Under the pieces are notes generated by a model. It was given only the letters and a program-made list of their open reading frames with translations, did not search any database and was not told the DNA's origin. Shown piece by piece: positions 9,348 to 19,022 of a stretch of 58,107 nt of DNA (positions are counted from its first letter, which is position 1; each line of letters starts with the position of its first letter). Position numbers and translations under genes: made by a program. Source of the DNA: Pseudomonadota bacterium (GTDB lineage Bacteria; Pseudomonadota; Gammaproteobacteria; Steroidobacterales; Steroidobacteraceae); contig JAKAZL010000008.1 of assembly GCA_021815925.1 (NCBI GenBank), positions 1 through 58,107 on the forward strand, read 5' to 3'.

Positions 9348-10802
9348 CTACTTGCGCCAGAACGTGCGCGTGAACAGGACGATGACGCTGAAGATCTCCA
9401 GCCGGCCGAGTAGCATCGCCGTGGTGCAGATCCAGATTTGTGGTGTCGACAGGGCGTGCAGATTCCAGGCGGCGTGGCCCGGAAGTCCGTAGGCCGTGTT
9501 GTTGATCGAGGCGACGACCACCCGGAATGCCGAGTCGAACCCCATGCCGGTGAGCAGCATGGCGAAGACCAGCAGCGCAACGGCCATGAAATAAAGGAAG
9601 ATGAACGCCAGCACCGCGTCGGCCACGCGCGCCGGAATCGGCCGGCGGCCGACGCGCGCCGGAACGACGCCGCTCGGGTGCACCAGCAGCTTCAGTTCCC
9701 GTTCGGCCTGGCGCGCCAGGACCAGCGTGCGGAACATCTTGATGCCACCGCCAGCCGTGCCGGTGCTGCACACGATGCCGGAGAGCAGCAGCATCCAGAT
9801 CGGCGCGAACACCGGCCAGCGATTGAAATTTCCGTGTCCGAACGACACCCACCCGGTGGTCGTGGCCATGGAGATGACGTTGAAGGCGGCATAGCGCAGC
9901 GACGTGTTGAACGTCGGATAGATGCCGTCGGCGAGCAGCAGCAGCGCGATGCCGCCGACGCTGAGCGACAGGATGATCGCCATCGCCTTGAATTCGGGGT
10001 CGTTGCGGTACGGCTTGAGCGTCAACCGGCGCAACGCGACGAAATGCCGGGCGAAATTCATAGAGGCCGCCAGCATCAGCAGCATCAGCACGAATTCCAC
10101 CGCCGGGGAGTGGAAGTACGCAATGCTGGCGTCGTGCGTCGAGAAACCGCCGAGCGAGACGGCCGAGAAGGCGTGGCAGATCGCATCGAACCACGTCAGA
10201 CCCGTTACCCGCAGGCCGACGATGCCAGCGGCGGTGAGCAGTACATAGACCAGCCAGACCGAGCGGGCCGCCTCGGTGATGCGCGGCTCGAGCTTCTGGT
10301 CCTTGACCGGCCCCGGCGCCTCGGCCTTGTACAGTTCCATGCCGCCGATGCCGAGCAGCGGCATCACGCCCATCGCGACCACGATCACCGCCAGCCCGCC
10401 GACCCAGATGAGCGAGCAGCGCCAGAAATTCAGCGATGGCGCCAGGGAATCCAGGCCGGTAAACACCGTCGACCCGGTGGTGGTGAGGCCGGACATCGTC
10501 TCGAACAGCGCGCGGGCGAACGTGAGGCCCGGCATCGCCATCATCAGCGGCAGCGTCGCAGCCATGGCGAGCAGGATCCAACCGACTGTCACCAGCATGA
10601 AGCCGTCGCGCGGCTTCAGCTCGCGACGGTACTTGAACGTCAGGGCCGCCAGACCCGTGCCGATCGTCGAGGTGAGCGTCGCGCACACGAGGAAGGTCGA
10701 CCACAGGCCGTCGCCCGTGACGAGCGAGCAGACAATGGGCAGCAGGTAGACCAGGCCGAATGCGGCCAGGATCAACCCCAGGAAGTAGATGATGCCGAGC
10801 AT
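9348..10802 (-). CDS. trkH: Trk-type potassium uptake membrane subunit TrkH
   Basis: A 484-residue polytopic inner-membrane protein. It shows four membrane-pore-membrane repeats with selectivity-filter-like segments such as Thr-Thr-Thr-Gly-Ser-Thr near 110, Ser-Leu-Gly-Gly-Phe-Ser near 220, Thr-Thr-Gly-Trp-Val near 320 and Asn-Asn-Thr-Ala-Tyr-Gly near 440. It forms the K+ pore gated by TrkA. It lies 11 bases after trkA on the same strand, so the two subunits are co-expressed. It converges on the OppA-like gene with a 22-base gap. Length and filters match the family. Confidence 0.95.
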   Translation of the reverse strand: MLGIIYFLGLILAAFGLVYLLPIVCSLVTGDGLWSTFLVCATLTSTIGTGLAALTFKYRRELKPRDGFMLVTVGWILLAMAATLPLMMAMPGLTFARALFETMSGLTTTGSTVFTGLDSLAPSLNFWRCSLIWVGGLAVIVVAMGVMPLLGIGGMELYKAEAPGPVKDQKLEPRITEAARSVWLVYVLLTAAGIVGLRVTGLTWFDAICHAFSAVSLGGFSTHDASIAYFHSPAVEFVLMLLMLAASMNFARHFVALRRLTLKPYRNDPEFKAMAIILSLSVGGIALLLLADGIYPTFNTSLRYAAFNVISMATTTGWVSFGHGNFNRWPVFAPIWMLLLSGIVCSTGTAGGGIKMFRTLVLARQAERELKLLVHPSGVVPARVGRRPIPARVADAVLAFIFLYFMAVALLVFAMLLTGMGFDSAFRVVVASINNTAYGLPGHAAWNLHALSTPQIWICTTAMLLGRLEIFSVIVLFTRTFWRK

Positions 10803-10813
10803 GCGGCGCGATG

Positions 10814-12184
10814 CTAGGGCGCGGTCCGCATGAACAGCCGCTCGACGGTCTCGATGTGCCGGCGGTCCGCCAGAAACAGGATCAGGTGGTCGTTGGTCTG
10901 CACCCGCGTGTCGTGATGCGCCATGATCACCTCCTCGCCGCGCACGATCGCGCCGATAGCGGCACCCTCGGGCAACGCAATCTCCTCGACCGTCCGCCCG
11001 ACCACGCGCGAACTGTGCTCCTCGCCGCGGGCGACCACCTCGATGGCCTCCGCCGCCCCGCGGCGCAGCGAATGCACGCGCACGACATCGCCTCGGCGCA
11101 CGTGGGCGAGCAGCGCCCCGATGGTGATGACCTGTGGGGTGATGGCGACATCGATGCTGCCGCTCTCGATGAGATCGGCGTACGACGGCCTGTTCACGAG
11201 AGCCATGACCTTGCGCGCACCCAGGCGCTTGGCGAGCATGGCCGAGAGGATGTTGGCCTCCTCGGAATTCGTGATGGCGACGAACACATCCGTGCTGTCG
11301 ATGTTCTCCTCGATCAGCAGCTCCTCGTCGGCAGCATCACCGGCGAGCACGATGGCGTTCTCGAGTTGCTCGGACACGAGCCGCGCCCGGCGGGAATCGT
11401 GCTCGATGAGCTTGATCTGCGCACTGCGCTCGAGCGATCGGGCGAGTCGCAGGCCGATGTTGCCGCCGCCGGCGATGAGAATCCGGCGCACGTGCGCCTC
11501 TTCGCGCCGCAGCTCGTCGATCACGCGACGCACGTCCTCGCGCGCAGCGAGGAAGAACACTTCGTCGCCGGCCTCGATGACCGTATCGCCTTCCGGCGGC
11601 ACGATCCGCGCGCCGCGGTAAATTGCCACCACGCGCGCCTCGGTCTTGCCCAGGTGCTCCGGCAGCTCACGCAGACAGTGCCCGACCAGCGCACCGCCCG
11701 GCTCGGCGCGCGCTCCGGCTAGGCGCACCTTGCCCGAGGCGAACTCGAGCACCTGCAGCGCTCCGGGATGATGGATCAGTCGCTCGAGATACTCGGTCAC
11801 GAGCTGCTCGGGGCTGATAAAAACGTCGACCGGGATAGCCGTCTCGCTGAACAGCTGCGGCTGGGAGGTGTACTCGGCCGAGCGGATCCGCGCGATCTTG
11901 GTCGGGGTGCGGAACAGCCGGTACGCCACTTCGCAGGCGATCATGTTCACTTCATCGCTGTTGGTCAGCGCCACGAGCAGGTCGGCCTCCGCCGCGCCGG
12001 CCGCCTGCAGCACGCTCGGATAGGAGGCGTTGCCGGCGACGGTGTGCACGTCGAGGCGATCCTGCAGGTCGCGCAGCACCTCCTCGTCGCTGTCCACGAC
12101 CGTGACGTCGTTTGCCTCCTCACGGGAAAAATGCCGCGCAACAGTGCGTCCGACCTGGCCTGCGCCGAGGATGAGTATCTTCAT
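10814..12184 (-). CDS. trkA: Trk potassium uptake system peripheral NAD-binding protein TrkA
   Basis: A 456-residue cytoplasmic regulator with two RCK halves. Each begins with a Rossmann Gly-x-Gly-x-x-Gly motif: Leu-Gly-Ala-Gly-Gln-Val-Gly at residues 5-11, and Ala-Gly-Gly-Gly-Asn-Ile-Gly near 237. Each is followed by a TrkA-C ligand-binding domain. It binds nucleotides and gates TrkH. The frame runs further upstream inside uvrD, but the ATG at 12184 gives the standard N-terminus and family length. That ATG overlaps the uvrD stop by 4 bases, so trkA translation is probably coupled to uvrD. Confidence 0.96.
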   Translation of the reverse strand: MKILILGAGQVGRTVARHFSREEANDVTVVDSDEEVLRDLQDRLDVHTVAGNASYPSVLQAAGAAEADLLVALTNSDEVNMIACEVAYRLFRTPTKIARIRSAEYTSQPQLFSETAIPVDVFISPEQLVTEYLERLIHHPGALQVLEFASGKVRLAGARAEPGGALVGHCLRELPEHLGKTEARVVAIYRGARIVPPEGDTVIEAGDEVFFLAAREDVRRVIDELRREEAHVRRILIAGGGNIGLRLARSLERSAQIKLIEHDSRRARLVSEQLENAIVLAGDAADEELLIEENIDSTDVFVAITNSEEANILSAMLAKRLGARKVMALVNRPSYADLIESGSIDVAITPQVITIGALLAHVRRGDVVRVHSLRRGAAEAIEVVARGEEHSSRVVGRTVEEIALPEGAAIGAIVRGEEVIMAHHDTRVQTNDHLILFLADRRHIETVERLFMRTAP

Positions 12185-14400
12185 AGCGGTTCCAGATTCG
12201 CGTACTGCATGACCAGCCACTTCGTGCCCTGCCGCTCGAAGTTCACCTGCACCCGTGCCTGCGGGCCACTGCCTTCGAGGTCGAGGATCACGCCTTCGCC
12301 GAACTTGCCGTGGCGCACGCGCGCTCCGAGCCGGATTCCCGGAATGGGCGGCGTTTCCTCGCGGGGTGCGCGCGGCACATAGCGGGGGCGGCTGACGGGA
12401 ACCGGCTCGTATCCGAGTTCGCGGGCAAAGCGCCCGGAGGCAACCGGGCGGCTGACCTGCAGGCGTGGGCGGATTTCCTCGAGCAGCTCTTCCGGAGTCT
12501 CCTTGATGAAGCGCGACGGCTGACTGAAGCTGTCTATCCCGTGCAGGCGACGCTGTTCGGCGTAGGTGAGGTACAGCTGCTTCATGGCGCGCGTCATGCC
12601 GACGTAGCACAGCCGGCGCTCCTCTTCGAGCCCCTCGAGATCGCCGCTCGAGCGCTGGTGTGGAAACAGACCGTCCTCCATCCCGCACAGAAACACGATA
12701 GGAAACTCCAGTCCCTTGGCGGTGTGCAGCGTCATCATCTGTACACAATCCTCCCAGGCATCAGCCTGGCCCTCCCCGGATTCGAGCGTCACGTGCGCCA
12801 GGAACGCCTCGAGGGGCGGCAGGTCGGAATCGAGACCCTCGCTGTTGAAGCCGCGCGCCGCGCTCACCAGCTCCTCCAGGTTCTCCACGCGCGCCTCGCC
12901 GCGCTCGGCCTTGTCACGCTTGTGGAACTCGATCAGACCGCTGGCGGCGAGCATGCGGTCGACCTGCTCGTGCAGCGCCAGTCCGCGCACCTCCTCGGCA
13001 AGCCGCTCGATGAGCTCGAGGAAGCCGCGCAGCGCCGTCGAGGCCTTCGGGCCGAGGGCTTCGCCGAGACAGGCGTGCGCCGCCTCCCACAGCGGGCAGC
13101 CGGCCTCACGCGCCGCGGAGCGCAGCGTCTCCAGGCTCTTCGCGCCGATGCCGCGGGTCGGCAGGTTCACCACGCGCTCGAACGACGCGTCGTCGCGGCG
13201 ATTGGCGATCAGACGCAGATAGGCGAGCGCATCCTTGATTTCAGCGCGCTCGAAGAAGCGCAACCCGCCATAGACACGGTACGGCACGCGCGCGGCAAGA
13301 AAGGTCTCCTCGAAGACACGCGACTGGGCATTCGAGCGATACAGGATCGCCACGTCGCGGTGCAGCCCACCGTGCGCGACGTGGTCGCGGATGCGCTGGC
13401 AGACGAATTCGGCTTCGTCGCGCTCATTGAATGCCGCGTACAACCGGATGGGCTCGCCGTGCTCGCCGCTGGTCCAGAGCGTCTTGCCCAGCCGACCCGA
13501 GTTGTTGGCGATCAGGCCGTTGGCGGCCGCCAGAATGGAGCCGGTGGAGCGGTAATTCTGCTCCAGACGGAACAGCTTGACGGCGGGAAAGTCGCGACTG
13601 AACTGCTGCAGATTCTCGACACGAGCGCCCCGCCACCCGTAGACCGACTGATCGTCGTCGCCGACAACGAACGGACACCCCTGCGCACCCGCAAGCAGCT
13701 TCAGCCATGCATACTGGATGGTGTTGGTATCCTGGAACTCATCGACCAGCACGTGGCGGAAGCGCTGCCGGTAATGCTCCAGGAGAGCGGGCTGGTCGCG
13801 CCACACCTCATATGCACGCAGCAGCAGCTCGGCGAAATCAACCACCCCGCTGCGTGCACAGGCATCCTCGTAGAGCGCGTACAGCCGGATCATCTGTGCG
13901 CGGATCGGGTCGTTGCCCGCCTTCAGATGCTTGCTGCGGCGGCCTTCATCCTTGTTCGAATTGATGAACCACTGGACCTCGCGCGGCACCCATCGCGTCT
14001 CATCGAGCTGCTGCGCCTTGAGCAGCTTCTTGATGAGCCGCTGCTGGTCTTCCGAGTCGATGATCTGGAAGCTCTCGATGAGTCCCGCCTCGTGCCAGTG
14101 GCGGCGCAGCAGCCGGTGGGCGATGCCGTGGAAGGTACCGATCCACAGCACCCCGGGCGGCATGCCGAGCAGGCTCTCCACCCGCGCGCGCATCTCGCCG
14201 GCCGCCTTGTTGGTGAAGGTAACGGCGAGAATGGCATGCGGGGAGACGCCCTCGGCCTGGATCAACCAGGCGATACGGTGGGTGAGCACCCGCGTCTTGC
14301 CGCTGCCGGCACCGGCCAGCACCAGCACCGGGCCAAGCGGCGCGGTGACCGCGGCCCGCTGGGCCGCGTTCAGCCGCTCAAGGATCGGATCGAGACTCAT
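12181..14400 (-). CDS. uvrD: DNA helicase II UvrD
   Basis: A 739-residue superfamily 1A 3'-5' helicase for nucleotide excision repair and mismatch repair. Motifs in order: Q-motif Leu-Asn-x-x-Gln near 8-13, Walker A Gly-Ala-Gly-Ser-Gly-Lys-Thr near 31-37, Asp-Glu-Phe-Gln-Asp-Thr near 222, Gly-Asp-Asp-Asp-Gln-Ser-Val-Tyr near 250, Gln-Asn-Tyr-Arg-Ser near 285, and Gly-Leu-Glu-Phe plus Val-Gly-Met-Thr-Arg-Ala in the C-terminal third. The last 60 residues form the Tudor-like RNA polymerase-binding domain of UvrD/PcrA. It overlaps trkA by 4 bases and starts 15 bases after gloB. Confidence 0.96.
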   Translation of the reverse strand: MSLDPILERLNAAQRAAVTAPLGPVLVLAGAGSGKTRVLTHRIAWLIQAEGVSPHAILAVTFTNKAAGEMRARVESLLGMPPGVLWIGTFHGIAHRLLRRHWHEAGLIESFQIIDSEDQQRLIKKLLKAQQLDETRWVPREVQWFINSNKDEGRRSKHLKAGNDPIRAQMIRLYALYEDACARSGVVDFAELLLRAYEVWRDQPALLEHYRQRFRHVLVDEFQDTNTIQYAWLKLLAGAQGCPFVVGDDDQSVYGWRGARVENLQQFSRDFPAVKLFRLEQNYRSTGSILAAANGLIANNSGRLGKTLWTSGEHGEPIRLYAAFNERDEAEFVCQRIRDHVAHGGLHRDVAILYRSNAQSRVFEETFLAARVPYRVYGGLRFFERAEIKDALAYLRLIANRRDDASFERVVNLPTRGIGAKSLETLRSAAREAGCPLWEAAHACLGEALGPKASTALRGFLELIERLAEEVRGLALHEQVDRMLAASGLIEFHKRDKAERGEARVENLEELVSAARGFNSEGLDSDLPPLEAFLAHVTLESGEGQADAWEDCVQMMTLHTAKGLEFPIVFLCGMEDGLFPHQRSSGDLEGLEEERRLCYVGMTRAMKQLYLTYAEQRRLHGIDSFSQPSRFIKETPEELLEEIRPRLQVSRPVASGRFARELGYEPVPVSRPRYVPRAPREETPPIPGIRLGARVRHGKFGEGVILDLEGSGPQARVQVNFERQGTKWLVMQYANLEPL

Positions 14401-14415
14401 GACCGGCGCATTCTA

Positions 14416-15204
14416 CTACCAGCGGTTGCGCAGCTCGCGCAGTCGCAGGAACACCGTGCGCGCGTCGGGTCTGGGCTCAAGGGCCGGAAACGCTTCGCGC
14501 AGCCGCTCGATCACGGCCGGGCTGTCTAAGCGCAGAAATGTGTTGATGCGTCGCTCGTCGGCCAGTGTCGTGACGGGCGCAGCGGCAGGATCGCTCGCAC
14601 GGACGCTCGCGAGCAACCTCTCGGCGTGCGGATTGCCCGGTTCTCGATCCAGCGTGAACTCCAGGTTGCGCACGAGGTATTCGTGGCCCGGAAACACCCG
14701 TGTCGCATCCGCCAGGCGCGCGAGCAGGCGGCTGAAGGTCTCGTAAAGCCGCTCAGGATCGCCGCCGTTGTGGCAGTTGCCGGCACCGGCATTGAACAGA
14801 GTATCGCCACTGAACAGCGCCGGCTGCTCACTCTGTGCGAGCAGACACACGTGTGCGAGCGTATGGCCCGGCGTATCGAGGCACTCCAGCTCGAGCCGCC
14901 CGACGCGGATCACATCGCCGGCGCCGAGCCCGCGGTCGACGCCGCCGATGCGGGCTGCGGCCCGCGCATGTGCCAGCACCTTCGCGCCGCTCGCCGCGAC
15001 GAGGCCGGCGTTGCCCCCGGTGTGATCGGCATGCTCATGGGTATTGAGGATCTGCGTGATCTGCCAGCCTCGTCTGCGGGCGGCGTCCCAGCACAGGCGC
15101 CACTCGAGCGGGTCGATGGCGAGCGCCTCGCCGGTCTCGGGGCAGGCGACCAGGTAGTGGAAATTGCGATAGGCGTTGCCCGTCCAGATGCGCTCGATCT
15201 GCAT
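14416..15204 (-). CDS. gloB: Hydroxyacylglutathione hydrolase (glyoxalase II)
   Basis: A 262-residue metallo-beta-lactamase-fold enzyme that hydrolyses S-lactoylglutathione to lactate and glutathione, the second step of methylglyoxal detoxification. The binuclear metal motif Thr-His-Glu-His-Ala-Asp-His is at about residues 55-61. Further metal ligands are the His in Asp-Thr-Pro-Gly-His-Thr near 115, the Asp in Ser-Gly-Asp-Thr-Leu-Phe near 135 and the His in Pro-Gly-His-Glu-Tyr near 170. The C-terminal helical domain matches GloB. It is first in a run gloB-uvrD-trkA-trkH with short gaps or overlaps. Confidence 0.94.
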   Translation of the reverse strand: MQIERIWTGNAYRNFHYLVACPETGEALAIDPLEWRLCWDAARRRGWQITQILNTHEHADHTGGNAGLVAASGAKVLAHARAAARIGGVDRGLGAGDVIRVGRLELECLDTPGHTLAHVCLLAQSEQPALFSGDTLFNAGAGNCHNGGDPERLYETFSRLLARLADATRVFPGHEYLVRNLEFTLDREPGNPHAERLLASVRASDPAAAPVTTLADERRINTFLRLDSPAVIERLREAFPALEPRPDARTVFLRLRELRNRW

Positions 15205-15264
15205 GCGCGCAGCATACCCGATCGGCCGCCCCCCCGGGCCGCTCCGGCAGGAGTCTGAGGCGGA

Positions 15265-16764
15265 TCAGGCCTGCGCCGCAGGCGCCTGCGGTGCGTACCC
15301 GGCCGTGCGGGGCTCCTCGACACGCAGGGTACACAGACCGGCGAGCGCCAGGCTCGCACCACCCAAGACCAGTCCGAAAACGGCGTGGCCGTGGAAGAAC
15401 ACGGCCAGCAGCACGCCGAGCACGCTCGCGGCCAGCAGCTGCGGGATGACGACGAAGAAATTGAAGATTCCCATGTAAATGCCCATCTTCTCGGCCGGCA
15501 GATGATCGGCGAGCAGCGTGTAGGGAAGCGAGAGGATCGAGGCCCACCCGAAACCGACGCCGAGCATTGACAGCAGCAGCCAGTGCGGGTCGCGGATCCA
15601 GACGAAGGAGATGAGGCCGGCGGCTGCGGCCGCGAGGTTGATCACATGCGTCCAGCGCAGCCCGGCCCGGCGGACCATGCGCGGAATGACCAGCGCGGCG
15701 AGCACGGCAAAGCCGTTGTATGCGCCGAACAGCACATCCACCCAGTTGGCCCCGGCATTGTAGGCGGGCGAGAGCGGATTGCTGCTGCCGAACTGCACGG
15801 CGGTGACCGCCGGGGTGGTGTAGATCCACAGCGCAAACATGGCGAACCAAGAGAAGAACTGCACCCAGGCCAGGCGGCGCATAGCCTGCGGCATGCCGTA
15901 GAGATCGGCCAGGACTTGCCGGACCATGCCACGGCTGCGCGCGCGGCTGAGCCACAGGAACAGCACCCCGCCGACGGTCAGTCCGCCGGCCAGGAGATAC
16001 AGCTGCCGGTCGAGGGCGAAGTGACGGATCAGAGCGATGCCGACGGCGCCGACGGCGAGCAGCAGCACGCCCGGGCGCCATGCGCGTGCGACCTCCGGCC
16101 GCGCTGACGGTGGCCGAGAGTCGGCAAAGCCAAGCAGCCGCTCGGGCGGGTATTCGCGCGAGGTCAGCACTGTCCAAAGCACCGCCGTCAGCAGCACCGC
16201 GGCGCCGCAATCGAAGGCGATGCGCACGGTGGCGGGGATCTGCCCCGGAGGTGCGACGTTGGCGACGCCGAAGCGCGCCAGGACCCAGGGTAGAACCGAG
16301 GAGAGCACCGCGCCGACGCCGATGAACAGGGTCTGCAGAGCAAATCCGAGCGGCCGCTGCGCCGTCGGCAGCTGGTCGGCCACGAATGCCCGGAACGGCT
16401 CCATGGAGATGTTGATCGACGCATCCATCAGCCACAGCAGCGTCGCCGCGACCCACAGAGCCGGTGAGTCCGGCATCGCGAGCAGCGCAACGGTGGTGAC
16501 GATTGCCCCGCCAAGGAAGTATGGCCGGCGCCGCCCGAAGCGCCCCCAGGTCCGATCCGAGGCATAGCCGACGATTGGCTGCACGAGCAACCCGGTCAAC
16601 GGGGCGGCAATCCACAGGGCTGGAATCTCCGCCAGGTGCGCCCCGAGTGTCTGGAAGATGCGGCTGACGTTGGCATTCTGCAACCCGAACGCGAACTGGA
16701 TGCCGAGAAAGCCGACCGACATGTTGAGGATCTGCCGGACCGACAGATCGGGCTTGTCGCTCAC
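15265..16764 (-). CDS. MFS sugar transporter (SLC45/GPH-like, probably maltose or maltodextrin)
   Basis: A 499-residue inner-membrane transporter with about 12 membrane segments. The loop with Ser-Asp-Arg-Thr-Trp-Gly-Arg-Phe-Gly-Arg-Arg-Arg-Pro near residue 65 is typical of the glycoside/sucrose transporter group of the major facilitator superfamily. A long central cytoplasmic loop lies near 215-240. The frame continues upstream, but GTG 16764 overlaps the previous stop by 4 bases (GTGA) and gives a normal N-terminus. It ends a four-gene operon with GH31, GH13 and a six-hairpin glycosidase, so the substrate is most likely an alpha-glucoside released by them. Confidence 0.88.
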   Translation of the reverse strand: MSDKPDLSVRQILNMSVGFLGIQFAFGLQNANVSRIFQTLGAHLAEIPALWIAAPLTGLLVQPIVGYASDRTWGRFGRRRPYFLGGAIVTTVALLAMPDSPALWVAATLLWLMDASINISMEPFRAFVADQLPTAQRPLGFALQTLFIGVGAVLSSVLPWVLARFGVANVAPPGQIPATVRIAFDCGAAVLLTAVLWTVLTSREYPPERLLGFADSRPPSARPEVARAWRPGVLLLAVGAVGIALIRHFALDRQLYLLAGGLTVGGVLFLWLSRARSRGMVRQVLADLYGMPQAMRRLAWVQFFSWFAMFALWIYTTPAVTAVQFGSSNPLSPAYNAGANWVDVLFGAYNGFAVLAALVIPRMVRRAGLRWTHVINLAAAAAGLISFVWIRDPHWLLLSMLGVGFGWASILSLPYTLLADHLPAEKMGIYMGIFNFFVVIPQLLAASVLGVLLAVFFHGHAVFGLVLGGASLALAGLCTLRVEEPRTAGYAPQAPAAQA

Positions 16765-19022
16765 GGTGCGCGCGCCTGCGGGAGCGGCGCAATCCTCAGG
16801 GCCCCGATAGCCGCTCGATTGAGCGGGCCGGAGGCCCCGCCCGCGCCGCCGGTGTAATAGGCAAAGCGCGCCAGGTCGCTCATGTTGACGCCACCCGTGA
16901 GGCTGAACGCGCACCGCGCACCCGCCGGAGCACGAAACCGGACCACCGTGGAGGCCTGCACACCCCGGCTCTGCGGCATGACCAGGACACCGCTTTGACC
17001 GGGCGCGCTGCCGCAGCGGATCGTGAGACGCCGCACCGCCGCGGTGATGCCGGTGCTGATCGGCCCGTGGTCGTTGTCGTAGTCGACCCACGCCAGATAG
17101 GTCCCGGCACGCGGCGCACTCCAGCGGCGCGGCCAGCCCGACCCCACCGCGCTCAGCGGGCCGACGCAGCGTGTGCGGCCGTGCAGCGATGACAGGCCAT
17201 CCGCTCCGCGGGCGGTGATGCTGAAGCATTGCAGCCCATCGCGCTGCGGCACCGAGACGCTCCCGGAAATCGGCCCCCAACGCCGGCCATTGACATAGAG
17301 CGTGCCGGGGACCGCGGCGCCGAGGCGCCAGTGCGCGCCATCGGCCGTCACCGTCGGCGCCGGCGGTGTAGCCGGCAGGTACATCGGCGCATCCAGCCGC
17401 AGCGCAGCGGCGACAACATTGCGCCCCGCGAGCTGAACCTGCGTCGCACCACCCTGCTGCCGGACCGTCCCTGCCACCAGCAAATTGCCGGCCAACTGTG
17501 CCGGCCGCACCAGCACGATGCGTCGGCCCGCAAGGGTGAGGCTGATGCTTCGACGGCTGCCGAAGAGCATCGGCACCAGCGCGACGGGCAGCTCGGGGTG
17601 AATGCTGCCGTCGTCCCGTACGCCGAATACGCCCCGGACCACCAAGTCAAGATATGCCGCCACCGACCAGAGCTGGCGGCGTGAGTCAACCACCGGACCG
17701 CCGAGCGGTCCGGGTACGTGCGTCGACTGCCCGAGCAGTGAGAAATTCTCCATGTTCGAGCCGCTGAGCGCCGCACCGCGCATCAGCGAGCGTAGTTCGT
17801 GGACGATCAGGGGCGCATCCTCGATGCGTCGTGCGGCACGCAGCGTGTATTCGCTGACGAACGGCCAGATCGCCAGGTTGTGGTAGATGGGCTGCTCGCG
17901 TCGCTCCGGCCAGATGACCGGACTGCCGGCCGGCCAGGTGGGGTAGCGTGCGAGCGCGCGCCGGGCGCGCCCCGGCGGAGCCACGCCGCTCACGATCGCC
18001 AGGTCGAGGCCGAGCAGATCGTACGCATCATACGCCGCCGGATGCACCCGACCGCCGATGTAGCTCATGTACAGTCCCTGCTGCGGCTGCCAGAAGCGGC
18101 GGTTGATCGCCTGCTTCAACGCGGCCGCCTCCGTCTGGTAGCGGCCGCCGAGGGCGGCATGCCCGCGCGCGCGCGCCATGTCGGCCGCCAGGCGCAGCGC
18201 CTCGAAGTGCAGCACGTTGGTCGAGAGCGAGAACGACTGCGCGATGAACACCACGTTATGCGCCGTCCACTCGGGATAGGTTTGCTGACGCCAGTCGAGG
18301 AAGGAGGTCTCGCCACGGTACAGGCCGACGTGCCGGTCGAAGGCGTAGCGACGATCCTGCCTGAGGGTATCGCGCAGCGCCTGGAATACGGTGCGGGCAA
18401 ACTGGGGTTCGCCGAGCAGGTGCCGGGCGCCGAGGAACCAGACGATCCGGTCGGTGCTGATCGGCCAGCTGCCACCCGACCCGGTGTCCTGCATGACGTA
18501 CAGCCCCGGGCGCACGTCGCTGGCACGCACGGGCGAGACCTTGAACAGCAGCGACGTGCGGGCGCGCGTGGGATCGAACCGCCACAGAGCGAGATCCGTC
18601 GAGTACGACAGATCGCGTGTCCAGGCGAACGGCCAGTCCTTGCCCGCAATGAAGCAGCGGCAGGCAATGGGCCGGCCGTGATTGAAGGCCGGATCCTGGA
18701 TGGCGCGCACCGAGTCCTTGCGCAAATCCGATTGCGCCATGGCGAACAGCGCATCGAACAGCACACTCGCCGTATGTGTTCGATCGCGCTGCGGACCGAT
18801 GAGGCGCGTGCCGGCGGGGGAACGCAGCGCGTAGCGGCCGTCGGCGCGGCGGGTGACCCGCGCTACACGGCCCTGCCAGCGCAGCGTCGTATGCCAATCA
18901 CCGGCCGGCGCCACGGCGGCTGCGGCGGGGCGGCGGGCTGCGCCGAGCACACCGAGCGCACCGAGGCACACGGCGGCCGCCACCCGACGCAGGAACGCTG
19001 CAGTTCGCCTGTCGTGGTTCAT
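16761..19022 (-). CDS. Exported six-hairpin (alpha/alpha-6 barrel) glycosidase, GH15/37/63-like
   Basis: A 753-residue protein with a signal peptide (residues 1 to about 36, ending Ala-Ala-Ala-Val-Ala). The central part (about 90-500) is rich in Trp and aromatic helices, with Phe-Ala-Trp-Thr-Arg-Asp-Leu-Ser-Tyr near 133 and an Ile-Trp-Pro-Glu-Arg-Arg-Glu segment near 370, as expected for (alpha/alpha)6 glycosidases. The last 200 residues look like beta-sandwich modules. I cannot assign a GH family or the catalytic acids with confidence. In the operon it sits between the GH13 lipoprotein (4-base ATGA overlap) and the MFS transporter (GTGA overlap), so a glucoamylase or debranching-type role is plausible. 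Confidence 0.75.
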   Translation of the reverse strand: MNHDRRTAAFLRRVAAAVCLGALGVLGAARRPAAAAVAPAGDWHTTLRWQGRVARVTRRADGRYALRSPAGTRLIGPQRDRTHTASVLFDALFAMAQSDLRKDSVRAIQDPAFNHGRPIACRCFIAGKDWPFAWTRDLSYSTDLALWRFDPTRARTSLLFKVSPVRASDVRPGLYVMQDTGSGGSWPISTDRIVWFLGARHLLGEPQFARTVFQALRDTLRQDRRYAFDRHVGLYRGETSFLDWRQQTYPEWTAHNVVFIAQSFSLSTNVLHFEALRLAADMARARGHAALGGRYQTEAAALKQAINRRFWQPQQGLYMSYIGGRVHPAAYDAYDLLGLDLAIVSGVAPPGRARRALARYPTWPAGSPVIWPERREQPIYHNLAIWPFVSEYTLRAARRIEDAPLIVHELRSLMRGAALSGSNMENFSLLGQSTHVPGPLGGPVVDSRRQLWSVAAYLDLVVRGVFGVRDDGSIHPELPVALVPMLFGSRRSISLTLAGRRIVLVRPAQLAGNLLVAGTVRQQGGATQVQLAGRNVVAAALRLDAPMYLPATPPAPTVTADGAHWRLGAAVPGTLYVNGRRWGPISGSVSVPQRDGLQCFSITARGADGLSSLHGRTRCVGPLSAVGSGWPRRWSAPRAGTYLAWVDYDNDHGPISTGITAAVRRLTIRCGSAPGQSGVLVMPQSRGVQASTVVRFRAPAGARCAFSLTGGVNMSDLARFAYYTGGAGGASGPLNRAAIGALRIAPLPQARAP

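Noticed and set aside
12185-12748. Upstream extension of the trkA frame
   Set aside because: Lies wholly within uvrD; the ATG at 12184 gives the standard TrkA N-terminus and length.
12310-14529. 739-codon plus-strand frame antisense to uvrD
   Set aside because: Mirror frame of a real helicase gene; composition shows no known domain.
16765-17280. Upstream extension of the MFS transporter frame
   Set aside because: Overlaps the glycosidase gene, no membrane pattern; GTG 16764 fits coupling and family length.
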